From Bacillus siamensis KCTC 13613 (GTDB lineage Bacteria; Bacillota; Bacilli; Bacillales; Bacillaceae): a stretch of DNA of 64,000 bases. Below, piece by piece: positions 27,392 to 36,271 of this stretch. The stretch lies in the NCBI RefSeq assembly GCF_000262045.1, contig NZ_AJVF01000016.1, positions 1-64,000 of the forward strand. Direction: 5' to 3'. Position numbers and translations under genes: made by a program. Within the stretch, counting starts at the first letter, position 1. Each line of letters opens with the position of its first letter. Below the pieces are notes generated by a model. It was not told the origin of the DNA and searched no databases. It was given only the letters and a program-made list of their open reading frames with translations.

Positions 27392-28984
27392 ATGCCGGGA
27401 CGAGTGCAAACAGGAAAAAACCAGAGCTGGGCCATCACCCTTTTTACGATCGGTGTGTTCATGGCGGCGCTGGACAACGGAATTATTTCCGCTGCTCTGA
27501 CGACGATTAACAGGTCTTTTGATATTTCTCCTTCATGGGGATCGTGGGGCGTGACCCTTTACACATTGGGACTCAGTGTCAGTGTGCCGATTGTCGGCAA
27601 GCTGTCGGACCGCTATGGACGGAAAAAACTGTTTATGATTGAAGTCGGACTGTTCGGTCTTGGCTCTTTGCTTGTCGCACTCAGTCAGAGCTTCCCGATG
27701 TTTTTGGCGGCGCGGCTCATTCAGGCCTTTGGCGGCGGAGGAATTTTTATTATCGGCAGCTCACATGTGCTGGCTGTTCTTCCGAAAGAAAAACAGGGAA
27801 AAGCTCTCGGGCTTTTAGGGGCGATGAACGGTATAGCGGCCGTCCTCGGACCGAATATCGGGAGTTTTTTGCTTGATATAACCGGGTCGTGGCATTGGCT
27901 GTTTTTGATTAATCTGCCGATAGCCGCCGCTTTGGTTGTGTGCGGCGGTTTGTTTATCGCTGAAACGAAAGAGCCTGAGGCGAAAAAGCTTGATCTTGCC
28001 GGCACGATGATGCTGTCTCTGGCAATCTTATCTTGCATGATCGGTATCACAAACCTCGATGGGGCAAAGCTGTCAGAAAGCATAATGGACGTGAAGGTGT
28101 ACGGATATCTTCTGGGGGCGGCACTTCTCTTTTGGGCGCTGCTTAAGGTTGAAAAGCGGGTTGAAAACCGCGGGGGCGATCCGATTCTCGCCTACTCGCT
28201 GCTGCAAAATAAAGTGTTTCAATGGACGCTCATCATCGGATTTTTATCGGGAGGGCTGCTCGCTGCGGTCATTTTTATTCCTTCTTATGCGGAGCAATAT
28301 TTGCACGTATCGGCGGAGAAAGCGGGTTATTGGATGACGCCGCTCGCGTTGGCATCAGGCATCGGAGCATGGCTCGGCGGGGCGGTCACGGATAAAAAAG
28401 GGCCGGTCTTCTCTGCTGTTGTATCAGGCGCTATCGCATTTGCCGGCTTCAGCCTGTTTCCGTTATGGGTGACGGATAAATGGGAATTTGTCACGGCGAG
28501 TGTCATTGCGGGGATCGGTTTCGGATTCCTGCTCGGAGCTCCGCTGAACGTGCTTGTATCAGAAACGGCGGGCCAAAACAAAGGGACGGCGCTCGGCACG
28601 CTTTCCCTCGTGAGGCAGGTCGGGCTGACGCTCGCCCCGGCCTTATATGCCGGCTTCATTACAGCCGGCTTTGACCGGATCGGAGATGACATCAAAAACC
28701 GTTTAGCAAAAAGCGGCATTCCCGCTGACCAGGTGCAATTGCCCGATATCAGCGGCGGGCTTTCTTCGTTGCAGGAACAGGTAAGCCGAATCCCCGTTCC
28801 CGCCGTCAAAAAAGCGGTTTCTGATGCGATTGAAGCGGGCATTGCCAGCGGCTATCATCATCTTTATACGGCAGCCGCCGTCATTTCGTTATGCACGATT
28901 GTGTCTGCGGCTGTTTTGGCGTTTTTCCGGAAGCCGGCATCCTCTAAGACAAACGCCAGTCCATCCGCCGGCAAAGCTCAGTAA
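27392..28984 (+). CDS. yfiU: MFS multidrug transporter YfiU (DHA2, 14-helix type)
   Basis: 530 residues, 14 hydrophobic segments. Motif D1-like DNGIISAALTTINRSF in helix 1, motif A GKLSDRYGRKKLF and motif C GPNIGSFL mark a drug:H+ antiporter of the DHA2 group. The ATG at 27392, after AAAGGATT, is preferred to one six codons upstream without a site. Its 3' end overlaps the convergent yfiT by 41 bp. Likely regulated by yfiV next door. Confidence 0.88.
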   Translation: MPGRVQTGKNQSWAITLFTIGVFMAALDNGIISAALTTINRSFDISPSWGSWGVTLYTLGLSVSVPIVGKLSDRYGRKKLFMIEVGLFGLGSLLVALSQSFPMFLAARLIQAFGGGGIFIIGSSHVLAVLPKEKQGKALGLLGAMNGIAAVLGPNIGSFLLDITGSWHWLFLINLPIAAALVVCGGLFIAETKEPEAKKLDLAGTMMLSLAILSCMIGITNLDGAKLSESIMDVKVYGYLLGAALLFWALLKVEKRVENRGGDPILAYSLLQNKVFQWTLIIGFLSGGLLAAVIFIPSYAEQYLHVSAEKAGYWMTPLALASGIGAWLGGAVTDKKGPVFSAVVSGAIAFAGFSLFPLWVTDKWEFVTASVIAGIGFGFLLGAPLNVLVSETAGQNKGTALGTLSLVRQVGLTLAPALYAGFITAGFDRIGDDIKNRLAKSGIPADQVQLPDISGGLSSLQEQVSRIPVPAVKKAVSDAIEAGIASGYHHLYTAAAVISLCTIVSAAVLAFFRKPASSKTNASPSAGKAQ

Positions 28985-29486
28985 TATGGGCGATATGATG
29001 TTCAGAATGCCAGACATATAATCCGAGCGCTTGTTCCAGCGTAACCGTCTCTTTGGATACAGGATGGAAGTATCTCCGTTTGTATTGGGCTTCCGTCATA
29101 GAGCGCAAAAGAGCGGCCCACCTTCTGTGCAGGATTGTTAACAGCTCAAGCGTATCCCCGCAAGCGGCGGTTTTTGAATCATGAAGATCGGCCCAGCCGT
29201 TTTCATCATAGGGACGGATTTCCGGTTCATCTTCTGTTAAAGCCAATTTAAACCGGGTATAACCGTTCATGTGGCTGTCCGCCAGATGGTGAACCACTTG
29301 ACGGACAGTCCATCCCCCTTCGCGGTACGGCGTATCGAGCTGATTGTCCGACATCGCTCTGACAGCTTGTTTCAGTTTGGCCGGAGCGTGTTCCAGCGCA
29401 TTGATCCATTCTTGTTTCTGTCCGGCCGAAATCGATTCAGCCGGCTGATATTCTCCAATCGGATAGCTGAGGGTTTGTTTTTCCAT
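28944..29486 (-). CDS. yfiT: DinB-like bacillithiol transferase family protein YfiT
   Basis: 180 residues, four-helix DinB/YfiT bundle with a metal site from three His: one in VRQVVHHLADSHMNG (about 66-80) and two in YVWHSEHHIAHI near 157-168. B. subtilis YfiT is known as BstA, which conjugates bacillithiol to electrophiles. The start at 29486 follows GGGAGAGAG; the frame upstream is non-coding. Overlaps yfiU tail to tail. Confidence 0.88.
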   Translation of the reverse strand: MEKQTLSYPIGEYQPAESISAGQKQEWINALEHAPAKLKQAVRAMSDNQLDTPYREGGWTVRQVVHHLADSHMNGYTRFKLALTEDEPEIRPYDENGWADLHDSKTAACGDTLELLTILHRRWAALLRSMTEAQYKRRYFHPVSKETVTLEQALGLYVWHSEHHIAHITELCRRMDWRLS

Positions 29487-29511
29487 TTTTGTCTCTCTCC
29501 CGTTGATCGTA

Positions 29512-29784
29512 TTATGAAAGTATGATGGTGATGTCGCAGCCTTCCGCTTTCGCTTCACGAAAGACTTGGAGCACACTCTCGGCGCCATTTTCTGTAAGCT
29601 GCTTGCTTTGTTCAAACTGTCTCCATTCTAAAACGAGGGGGTACTCAACCCAGCCGGTCAGACAATCCCATAAAGCGTCAAGGTTTTCACCGTAGTATTC
29701 AGGAAGGGCAAGCTCCTTTTTCAATGTCTGGTGAAGGTCGCTCATACTTCTGATTTGTTCCCCGTTAATGATTGCTTTTTTCAT
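29512..29784 (-). CDS. Barstar, ribonuclease (barnase) inhibitor
   Basis: 90 residues, identical to the classical B. amyloliquefaciens barstar as I remember it except for two conservative changes (Val to Ile near the start, Ile to Met at about residue 14). The barnase-binding residues Tyr29, Asp35, Trp38, Asp39 and Glu76 (mature numbering) and both cysteines are kept. It neutralises barnase inside the cell. The ATG at 29784 follows AAAGGAGC. Barnase is not in the window. It lies 22 bp downstream of a phosphotransferase gene on the same strand, so they probably share a transcript. Confidence 0.97.
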   Translation of the reverse strand: MKKAIINGEQIRSMSDLHQTLKKELALPEYYGENLDALWDCLTGWVEYPLVLEWRQFEQSKQLTENGAESVLQVFREAKAEGCDITIILS

Positions 29785-29806
29785 GTGCGGCTCCTTTCTC
29801 ATGATT

Positions 29807-32218
29807 TTATTCTATCAGTTTACCATTTTCCTCTTCAGAAGTGACCGGAGTCTGCCGCGGTTCCAGCTGGACGATGCCTTGCCCGCCGTCAACGGCCACC
29901 CTGTCCCCCGTTTTCAGTTTTGACGTTGCATTTCCGCACCCGACAACAGCAGGAATCCCCAGTTCCCGGGCGACGATCGCCGCGTGGGACAAAGGGGCGC
30001 CGACGTCCGTTATGATAGCAGCGGCTCTTGGAAAAAGCGGGGTCCAGCCTACATTGGTTGTCGAAGTCACTAAAATTTCCCCCGCCGCAAAAGAATCCCC
30101 GTCTTCCGGGACATCAAGGACACGGACAATGCCCTCCACTCTCCCGGCCGCTCCCGCGAAACCTTTTAAAGTATACGCATCATCAGTTTCCGCAGGCATA
30201 GAAGCATCGTAATAATCCGCTCTTCTGTCAGGATCCTCAGCCCATTTAAACGGATTGAATCTTCCGTTAATAACGGATGGGAACGGCGGCAGTTTTTTAT
30301 AAGTTTCATAGTTTTGCTTTCTCGCTTGAATCGACGCAACCGCCGGCTCTTTCCCCGCGAGCAGATCGGTTATTTCATACAGATACAAGAAGAAAATATC
30401 GTCCTTCATGCCGGTCATTTCCGCCGCTCTGAGCGCGAATGCTCTGGCTGTCCGGTACACCCTGACAAATTCGGATCTGGTTGTTTCTCTAATATTCGCG
30501 TAATCTGACGCTTTTTCCATTTTGGCTTTGAGCCATTTGACCTTATGAGGAAACTTTTCTTCAAATCTTCGGAAGGCCTGTTCATGCGCCCGCTGCTGTT
30601 TCAAAAGCAATTGTTCGGCATCAATACCCGACTCCTTGTGTTCTTTGATCTGCTTCGTCAGCCAATCCCGGTTTTCTCCCGGATGCGGTATGGAAAGTTC
30701 GTATTCATGCGGGCCTCGGTGGCCTTGGTTCCTGAGATATTCCTCCTCGCTCATACGGCCTTTCATGACTTGATCAATGCCGATAATCGGCTCCAGGCTG
30801 GCCAGTCCGCCTTTTCCCCTCAGATTGGAAAGCAGGAGATTCGCATCTTCTATGCCTGCGAGTTTTGTTAATTGAGAGGTTAACGACGAAGAGGATTGCG
30901 CAGAATCACGCCCGCCGGATATTAACGCAAACCACGCGTTGCATAAATACGGATAGATCTCATTGTTCCATATCGCTAATAATGCCCGCTCCGTTTCGGC
31001 ACGTTTCAGCTTTTCCTCAATATTCCGGCACCACTCCGGCGATTCGTCCAAGTAGGAGGACATGTTTTTTTTTGCGTGCTTCATTTTCGACAGATACGGT
31101 TTCAGTTTTTTCGAGATGATCTTCAAAAGTTCATACTTTGAGAACGGATATAAAGGAATCTTCATTTCCGCCGGGATTTCTCCCAATGTATCGCTCATCA
31201 TTTTTCCTATTTTACCGCCTTTCGGATTCAGACCGAAAGCGGCGAGAACGGAAAGAGGCTGGCTCATATTGTTATAGGCTCTTCCGCAAATATTGCCAGA
31301 CCAGACATAATAGCCCGGAATAATGCCCGACTCTTCATCCAGATTCCGGAGGAGCGACCATGTCAGCGGCGTCATCACATCGGGAATCGCTTCTCCTATA
31401 TTTGTGTTTGTCCATAAAAAATCACCGCTGAAAGAATCATTCCATTCATAGGTTTCCAGATTTCCGGCTTGTAAGGTCGTAATCGGGCGGGATTGAAGAA
31501 TATACAATGTCCCGCCCGCGGCGGCCCATTCAATATCCTGCGGCCCTCCAAGACCTTTTTCCAGCTTTTTCGCCAGTTTATAGAGCTTTGACGCATATTT
31601 ACGAAATTCCCCGGGGCCGTCATATTTTTTCTTGGGCCGTGCCAGTTTAAAAGAATAGGCATCGGCTTCCCCGGAAACGAGCTGCTCCCCGAGACCGTAG
31701 ACGTAATTGCCTGTCATCTCCCGCCTGCTCCCCGTAATCGGATCTGCGGTAAACAGCACTCCGGATATCTCAGACGGTATCATCAGCTGGATGACGATTG
31801 CGATTTCATGCTCATCTTCCATTCCCTGAACGGCGCTGTACGCTTTTACCCTTTCTGACTGTGCCGATCGGCGGACTTCATCAATCGCCCCGGATATGTC
31901 TTGATCTGTTTTGACATTCAACACCGTATCGAATTCTCCGGCAAAGGAAGCCTGAGCGGAATCCTCGCTCAGCGCAGATGAGCGTACGGCAAACAACGCA
32001 GATGCATGGCGGCTGCGGATGGAATTCACATATTGATCAATAGCCTCTCTCGCCTGATGGCGGAGCTGTCCGTCCTGAAAGGCTGACGGCAAAATCACAA
32101 ATCCTTCAGGCACAGGATACCCGCTTTGATACATTTTAGAGAGAATGCTTCCTTTTCCTCCCGCAGAGAAATAAAGTTCGGCCGGAAGTTCTCCGAATGT
32201 TTTGACACAGTCATTCAT
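29807..32218 (-). CDS. PEP-synthase-like phosphotransferase, rifampin-phosphotransferase architecture
   Basis: 803 residues. N-terminal PPDK-type ATP-grasp domain (about 10-300: [44 protein letters not shown]), a central substrate-type domain (about 310-690, with [13 protein letters not shown] resembling the rifampin-kinase family), and a C-terminal swivelling phosphohistidine domain with [17 protein letters not shown], His at about 745. This layout matches enzymes transferring the ATP beta-phosphate through His to an antibiotic or metabolite; the substrate is unknown. ATG at 32218, after AAAAAGGAG, is preferred to a GTG 19 codons earlier without a site. Barstar lies downstream. Confidence 0.85.
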   Translation of the reverse strand: MNDCVKTFGELPAELYFSAGGKGSILSKMYQSGYPVPEGFVILPSAFQDGQLRHQAREAIDQYVNSIRSRHASALFAVRSSALSEDSAQASFAGEFDTVLNVKTDQDISGAIDEVRRSAQSERVKAYSAVQGMEDEHEIAIVIQLMIPSEISGVLFTADPITGSRREMTGNYVYGLGEQLVSGEADAYSFKLARPKKKYDGPGEFRKYASKLYKLAKKLEKGLGGPQDIEWAAAGGTLYILQSRPITTLQAGNLETYEWNDSFSGDFLWTNTNIGEAIPDVMTPLTWSLLRNLDEESGIIPGYYVWSGNICGRAYNNMSQPLSVLAAFGLNPKGGKIGKMMSDTLGEIPAEMKIPLYPFSKYELLKIISKKLKPYLSKMKHAKKNMSSYLDESPEWCRNIEEKLKRAETERALLAIWNNEIYPYLCNAWFALISGGRDSAQSSSSLTSQLTKLAGIEDANLLLSNLRGKGGLASLEPIIGIDQVMKGRMSEEEYLRNQGHRGPHEYELSIPHPGENRDWLTKQIKEHKESGIDAEQLLLKQQRAHEQAFRRFEEKFPHKVKWLKAKMEKASDYANIRETTRSEFVRVYRTARAFALRAAEMTGMKDDIFFLYLYEITDLLAGKEPAVASIQARKQNYETYKKLPPFPSVINGRFNPFKWAEDPDRRADYYDASMPAETDDAYTLKGFAGAAGRVEGIVRVLDVPEDGDSFAAGEILVTSTTNVGWTPLFPRAAAIITDVGAPLSHAAIVARELGIPAVVGCGNATSKLKTGDRVAVDGGQGIVQLEPRQTPVTSEEENGKLIE

Positions 32219-32280
32219 AATGTCCCCGCTCCTTTTTAGTCGTTCATCCAAGCTCACCGTTTTTCTCTTTTTCACTTTTT

Positions 32281-32308
32281 TTGAAAGTATTTCCTATAAG
32301 TATACAAT
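32281..32308 (+). promoter_or_regulatory. Sigma-A-like promoter for the small 32.3-kb unit
   Basis: TTGAAA (32281-32286), 16-nt spacer, TACAAT (32303-32308). It points away from the phosphotransferase gene and lies in its upstream region. Confidence 0.55.
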
Positions 32309-32336
32309 ATATCGGTCTTCACAAGGGAGAAAATCG

Positions 32337-32402
32337 ATGGCGTTATTTTGTCATAAATGCATCCGGTCAAAAAGGACGCAGGCGGGGGGCTTCAGCCAGT
32401 GA
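32337..32402 (+). CDS. Possible 21-residue peptide or small RNA gene
   Basis: Short ORF starting MALFCHKCIRSK, with AAGGGAGA six bases upstream, a promoter 30 bp before it and an intrinsic terminator at 32534. A second frame through the same stretch stays open to 32580 without a start that fits. The transcript of about 240 nt could be a small protein mRNA, a frameshifted gene or a regulatory RNA. No homologue recognised. The rest of the gap from 32219 to 32561 contains nothing else I can identify. Confidence 0.4.
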   Translation: MALFCHKCIRSKRTQAGGFSQ

Positions 32403-32533
32403 ACGCGCTATTAAAATTAGAGATTGGCTGCCCGATACTGCTTACCTGGCATTCGCTGTCGGCTTGCCCGGGGGGCTTTGTATGCAGGATGTCCAACTAT
32501 CCGTCCTCGTGCCGGATAAAGCGGACCCGCATC

Positions 32534-32562
32534 AAAAGGCGGCTGAAACGCCGCCTTTTTTT
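32534..32562. terminator. Terminator of the small unit (bidirectional)
   Basis: AAAAGGCGGC / GCCGCCTTTTTTT hairpin with a T7 tail on the plus strand. It abuts the acyltransferase stop on the minus strand. Confidence 0.88.
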
Positions 32563-33650
32563 CAGACTGTGCGGCCTTGATGCGCCGCCGTATTTCTTTT
32601 AATCTGCTTCGGCTGATACACTTTCCCGACAAACAAGTATCCGTATCTGAAATGGTTGCACCCCCAAGATACGAAAATGGGACCGAGCGTGCAGATCAAA
32701 AATAACAGAAGGATGGCAGCCGGCAAAGGCATTGACCGCAAATAGCCTTCCAGGAGGTATCCGCTGATTAAAAAGTAGGAGTGCAGCAGATAGATTGAAA
32801 ACGAATAGTTGCTGATCATCATCACAATCGCGGGCACTTTTTTGAGCTTTGAAAACAGATGAAAACACAGAAAGATCATACTGACCGCGTAAATCATAAT
32901 ATCCGGACGCTTAGAGGAAATGGACCCGCCGCTGACATATGAAACCGCCACAATCAATATGGCCGATACGGCCGCACTGAAGTAAACCGCATAACGGTAC
33001 TGATTGATGAGCGCTAAAAAACGCCGGTATTCCTTTCCGCAATAAAATGCCAGACAGAAATAAAACAGCCAGCCCGGAAACGGAACCCAAAAGAACGGAA
33101 AAATAGAATCAAGCCCCGATGAAGCAGGCGGACGAACGATTGAAAAATAGGCCAGATAGACGGCATTGATGATAAACGAAACAGACAGCACCCACACGGG
33201 AGATGTGTTGTTCAGCCAGCGGTGCAGCAGCATATGGAGAATGTAAAATTGAAAGATCACTAGAATGAAGTACCCGATGAAGTTTCCTAAAAAGACGTTT
33301 TCTAAAAATTTACCGAATACTGAAATGAAACCGGCTCCCTTTTCTGCCACACTTTTCATTAAGATGGCATCCACCGCGGCGATAAACAGAAACGGCACGA
33401 AAATGACTTTTCCCCTTTTCTTTAAGAAACCTGCGGGGACGCCTTCCGGATAGGACCTGGCAAGCAAAAATTCCGAGATAAAGATAAACGCCGGCGTGCT
33501 GAACATCAGCAAAGTCCGGAATGCATCAACCGTACGGGCGGCGCTTGCTAAGGACTCTTCCTGAATCATCAGCACCATTGATACCACGTGCAGCAGAACG
33601 ACACTTAAGCAGGACAGGCAGCGGATCACGAAAATTTCTTTTATCTGCAT
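32562..33650 (-). CDS. Acyltransferase-3 family membrane protein
   Basis: 362 residues with about ten hydrophobic segments and the AT3 start EIFVIRCLSCLSVVLLHVVS, holding the conserved catalytic-type His near residue 21. Members O-acetylate peptidoglycan, teichoic acids or exopolysaccharides; no SGNH domain is attached here. ATG overlaps the upstream reductase gene by ten bases, so translation is probably coupled. The substrate cannot be told from sequence. Confidence 0.85.
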   Translation of the reverse strand: MQIKEIFVIRCLSCLSVVLLHVVSMVLMIQEESLASAARTVDAFRTLLMFSTPAFIFISEFLLARSYPEGVPAGFLKKRGKVIFVPFLFIAAVDAILMKSVAEKGAGFISVFGKFLENVFLGNFIGYFILVIFQFYILHMLLHRWLNNTSPVWVLSVSFIINAVYLAYFSIVRPPASSGLDSIFPFFWVPFPGWLFYFCLAFYCGKEYRRFLALINQYRYAVYFSAAVSAILIVAVSYVSGGSISSKRPDIMIYAVSMIFLCFHLFSKLKKVPAIVMMISNYSFSIYLLHSYFLISGYLLEGYLRSMPLPAAILLLFLICTLGPIFVSWGCNHFRYGYLFVGKVYQPKQIKRNTAAHQGRTV

Positions 33651-34243
33651 GCGGCCGCTCCTTTTTCACAAGCGCGGCGGACTTTGGCGTATGCCTGGCG
33701 CAGCCGCTTTTCCCGCAGCTCGGGTGTGCTCGTTTTAACTGAGGACATAAAGTTCCGTTCGGCTTTTTGAATGCCGCAAAATTGCAGAATTCCTTTTTTC
33801 AGCGTAATCCAGTCCGCGTTTTTCCGGAACCACTTTAAGTGCCTGTTCGGGGAGTCCGCCGTATAAAACACCTGTGCCGTCTCTGCCCGCAGCAGGCCTT
33901 TTACACGGCCGTTTTCAAATGTGTAGGCTTCTCCGGCGACAAGCACTTTGTCAAAAAAGCCTTTCATAATCGCCGGAACGCCTCCCCACCACAGCGGGTA
34001 GATGAAAATGAGATGATCCGCTTCTTTCATCAGTTTCCGATATCTCTTCGTTTCAGCGTCCCGTTTCATATCCGTCCGCTTTTTTTCATCTCCGGCCTTC
34101 AGCACGGGATCAAATTGATCGGCGTATAAGTCAATGACAGTATAGCTTTTGCCGCTGTCCTTCAAAGCCATGGCGACGTATTTTACGATAGCCGCATTGA
34201 AGCTGTTCTCATCCGGGTCTGCATACACAATCACCGTCTTCAT
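33641..34243 (-). CDS. Flavodoxin-fold NAD(P)H:quinone oxidoreductase
   Basis: 200 residues, NQO/KefF/YwrO-type fold: N-terminal VIVYADPDENSFNAAI phosphate-binding loop, LIFIYPLWWGGVPAIMKGFFDKV (about 79-101) and the later FYTADSPN. FMN/FAD-dependent two-electron quinone reduction is the family role. Good GGGAGG site. An inverted repeat upstream overlaps its promoter. It forms an operon with the acyltransferase gene. Confidence 0.88.
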   Translation of the reverse strand: MKTVIVYADPDENSFNAAIVKYVAMALKDSGKSYTVIDLYADQFDPVLKAGDEKKRTDMKRDAETKRYRKLMKEADHLIFIYPLWWGGVPAIMKGFFDKVLVAGEAYTFENGRVKGLLRAETAQVFYTADSPNRHLKWFRKNADWITLKKGILQFCGIQKAERNFMSSVKTSTPELREKRLRQAYAKVRRACEKGAAACR

Positions 34244-34277
34244 ATGTACCTCCCAGTATTTCTTAATTTTTACAATG

Positions 34278-34314
34278 ATTATATCATGATGTCTTATGAA
34301 TAAGGCAAAGACAT
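34278..34314 (-). promoter_or_regulatory. Operator-like inverted repeat and -10 of the reductase operon
   Basis: ATGTCTT (34289-34295), 12-nt spacer, AAGACAT (34308-34314), directly upstream of TATAAT (34278-34283, minus strand). It suits a thiol- or quinone-responsive MarR/HxlR-type repressor, not identified here. Confidence 0.55.
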
Positions 34315-34464
34315 GATGAAAGGGGTTTCAAATCTGTATGCGGCTGAAACCAAAATCCAATCCCGAAGTCTTTCTATGATCAGGATTTCCGCATCCGGCA
34401 TTTCTGCGTTTTTTCGCAGCCGTGTGGTATACTAGCTGTCAAATGAATGGGCTTGGAGGACAAC

Positions 34465-35016
34465 ATGAGAATTTTAAAGTACGCGATTTTAGGGCTTTTA
34501 AGAAAAGGCGAATTGAGCGGATATGATATATCGAGCTATTTTAAAGAAGAGCTCGGCCAGTTCTGGAGCGCAAAGCACAGCCAGATTTATCCGGAATTGA
34601 AAAAACTGACGGCTGAGGGGTTTATTACGTTCCGCACTGCGATTCAAGGAACGAAGCTTGAGAAAAAAATGTACACGCTGACCGGCAATGGAGAACGGGA
34701 GCTTGCCGCCTGGCTGACGAAAAAAGATCCGATTCCGGAAACGGTGAAGGATGAATTTATGCTGAAGGCTTATTTCATCTCAGCTTTGACCCGGGAGGAA
34801 GCGGATGAGCTATTCACCGATCAGCTCGTAAAGCGGAAGGAAAAATTGTCCGATCTGGAAAACAGCTATCACGAACTGATGACATCGTCCGAGGATGCGG
34901 ATTCATTTTCGTCTCCGGATTTCGGCCATTATCTCGTGCTGACAAAAGCGCTTGAGCGGGAACGCAATTACATTTCCTGGCTTGAAGATATTTTGGCTCT
35001 CATCAAAAAAGCATAA
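34465..35016 (+). CDS. padR: Phenolic acid-responsive repressor PadR
   Basis: 183 residues, near-identical to B. subtilis PadR (182, formerly YfiO). Winged-helix N-terminus MRILKYAILGLLRKGELSGYDI and a C-terminal dimerisation helix pair. It represses the phenolic acid decarboxylase gene padC until ferulic or p-coumaric acid binds; padC is not in this window. ATG at 34465 follows GGAGG; an extended -10 TGGTATACT lies upstream. Confidence 0.94.
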   Translation: MRILKYAILGLLRKGELSGYDISSYFKEELGQFWSAKHSQIYPELKKLTAEGFITFRTAIQGTKLEKKMYTLTGNGERELAAWLTKKDPIPETVKDEFMLKAYFISALTREEADELFTDQLVKRKEKLSDLENSYHELMTSSEDADSFSSPDFGHYLVLTKALERERNYISWLEDILALIKKA

Positions 35017-35055
35017 ACAAAAAAACGGGCGGCTTTGTATCTATAAGCCGCCTGT

Positions 35056-36003
35056 TTACGTTCTGAGAACCGCCGTGATCAACGAATCAGCCATTAAAAT
35101 AAGAAAAAGCAGGCTGAAATATACAATCGAATACAAAAACATCCCCTTCGACCATTGCGTGTCATCCGCCGCCTGAAAACCTTTGACGCTCCGGTGCAGC
35201 CAGACGGCTCCGAGCAGAAGAGCGGACGCGGTATAAAGCGGGCTGACATCTATATAGAAAGGAACGAGCAGCGAAACCGCAGTCAGAACGGCGATGTAAC
35301 GCAGCATTTTCATTTTTGTGACGCGGTTGCCTTTTATAATCGGCAAAAGCGGAATACCGGCGGCACGATACTCTTCCTTTCGCCTGATCCCGATCGCCCA
35401 AAAATGCGGCGGCTGCCACAAAAACATAATCGCATATAACAAAATCGCGGGCATATCAATAAACCCGGCCAGCGCGCAATAACCGATTAAGGGCGGAGCG
35501 GCTCCCGGAAAGCTGCCGACAAATGTACTCCAGACGGATTGTCTTTTAAACCAAAGCGTATAAACGACGGCATACAGCAAAAATGCAAGCAGGCCAAGAA
35601 CGGCGGTCAGTACATTAAGCGAAGCAAGCATGATGAATCCGCATGCGCCGAGACAGATGCCATACAGGATCATGACTGGCGGCGGTATTTTCCCCGTGAC
35701 GCTGGCGCGGGTGCGGGTTCGCGCCATCTTTGCGTCCATGCCGCGGTCAAAGAAGTTATTAAAAACAGTGCTTGACGCCATGACTAACGCCGTTCCGATC
35801 ATGGCAACCGCCATGGCGGCAAATATACCGGGCCCTCCGCCCGTCCTTTCTGACTGAAGCCACGCGATCCAAAATCCGCCCAATGCGGCGAGTGAATTCG
35901 AGATGATAATCCCGGGTTTGGCAAGGATGATAAAGTCCTTGACCGTCACCCGGTTTCCGTTATGCTTCATCGGCTGTTCCGTCTGTGCTGCATTAGAATT
36001 CAT
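35056..36003 (-). CDS. Heme O synthase (protoheme farnesyltransferase, CtaB/CyoE family)
   Basis: 315 residues, UbiA-superfamily prenyltransferase with about nine helices. First Asp-rich motif NNFFDRGMDAKMARTRTR (about 83-100) and second loop region YRAAGIPLLP. It farnesylates heme B to heme O for terminal oxidases. B. subtilis already has ctaB and ctaO elsewhere, so this may be an extra or relocated paralogue. A promoter lies directly upstream. Convergent with padR. Confidence 0.9.
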   Translation of the reverse strand: MNSNAAQTEQPMKHNGNRVTVKDFIILAKPGIIISNSLAALGGFWIAWLQSERTGGGPGIFAAMAVAMIGTALVMASSTVFNNFFDRGMDAKMARTRTRASVTGKIPPPVMILYGICLGACGFIMLASLNVLTAVLGLLAFLLYAVVYTLWFKRQSVWSTFVGSFPGAAPPLIGYCALAGFIDMPAILLYAIMFLWQPPHFWAIGIRRKEEYRAAGIPLLPIIKGNRVTKMKMLRYIAVLTAVSLLVPFYIDVSPLYTASALLLGAVWLHRSVKGFQAADDTQWSKGMFLYSIVYFSLLFLILMADSLITAVLRT

Positions 36004-36029
36004 CAGTTCAGATTCTCCTTTTTCGGCTT

Positions 36030-36058
36030 ATCATATCAGGAAGAATAAGGAAGTTCAA
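36030..36058 (-). promoter_or_regulatory. Sigma-A promoter of the heme O synthase gene
   Basis: TTGAAC (36053-36058), 17-nt spacer, TATGAT (36030-36035); leader of only about 20 nt. Confidence 0.75.
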
Positions 36059-36097
36059 TTCATATCGGTTATTTTTCACAAAATTGTAAATAGCATA

Positions 36098-36131
36098 CGA
36101 AAAGCCGTATCTTCTGACAGGATACGGCTTA
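36098..36131 (-). terminator. Terminator upstream of the heme O synthase promoter
   Basis: AAGCCGTATC/GATACGGCTT hairpin, then TTTTCG on the minus strand. It ends whatever transcript passes over the micro-ORF at 36.2 kb. Confidence 0.7.
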
Positions 36132-36168
36132 TGGCTCCCTGATCTGCCGAATGTACACAATTTTCAAT

Positions 36169-36231
36169 TCAGCGGAGGCCCTGAGCGCGGGCCGGCGATG
36201 GCGGGCTCCAGGCGCCATTTTTGCGCGTCAC
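36169..36231 (-). CDS. Possible 20-residue Pro/Arg-rich micro-ORF
   Basis: GTG start at 36231, 11 bases after AAAGGAGAG, encodes 20 residues (GAWSPPSPARAQ core) between the catE terminator and a second terminator. GC content is clearly above its surroundings. No promoter is visible, so it would need readthrough from catDE. No homologue recognised. The rest of the gap 36004-36306 holds only the listed promoter and terminators. Confidence 0.3.
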   Translation of the reverse strand: MTRKNGAWSPPSPARAQGLR

Positions 36232-36271
36232 TGTGATTTTCGCTCTCCTTTCGAGAACACTTCAGAAAAAT

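Noticed and set aside
32281..32580. 99-codon plus-strand frame over the small unit at 32.3 kb
   Set aside because: Its start lies on the -35 element of the promoter and has no ribosome-binding site; the short ORF at 32337 is better supported, although a frameshifted longer gene cannot be excluded.
33641..35016. PadR repressor and the divergent reductase as a local regulator/target pair
   Set aside because: PadR is near-identical to the known phenolic-acid repressor of padC, and the reductase palindrome does not resemble the ATGT-N8-ACAT type PadR site closely, so I did not link them.
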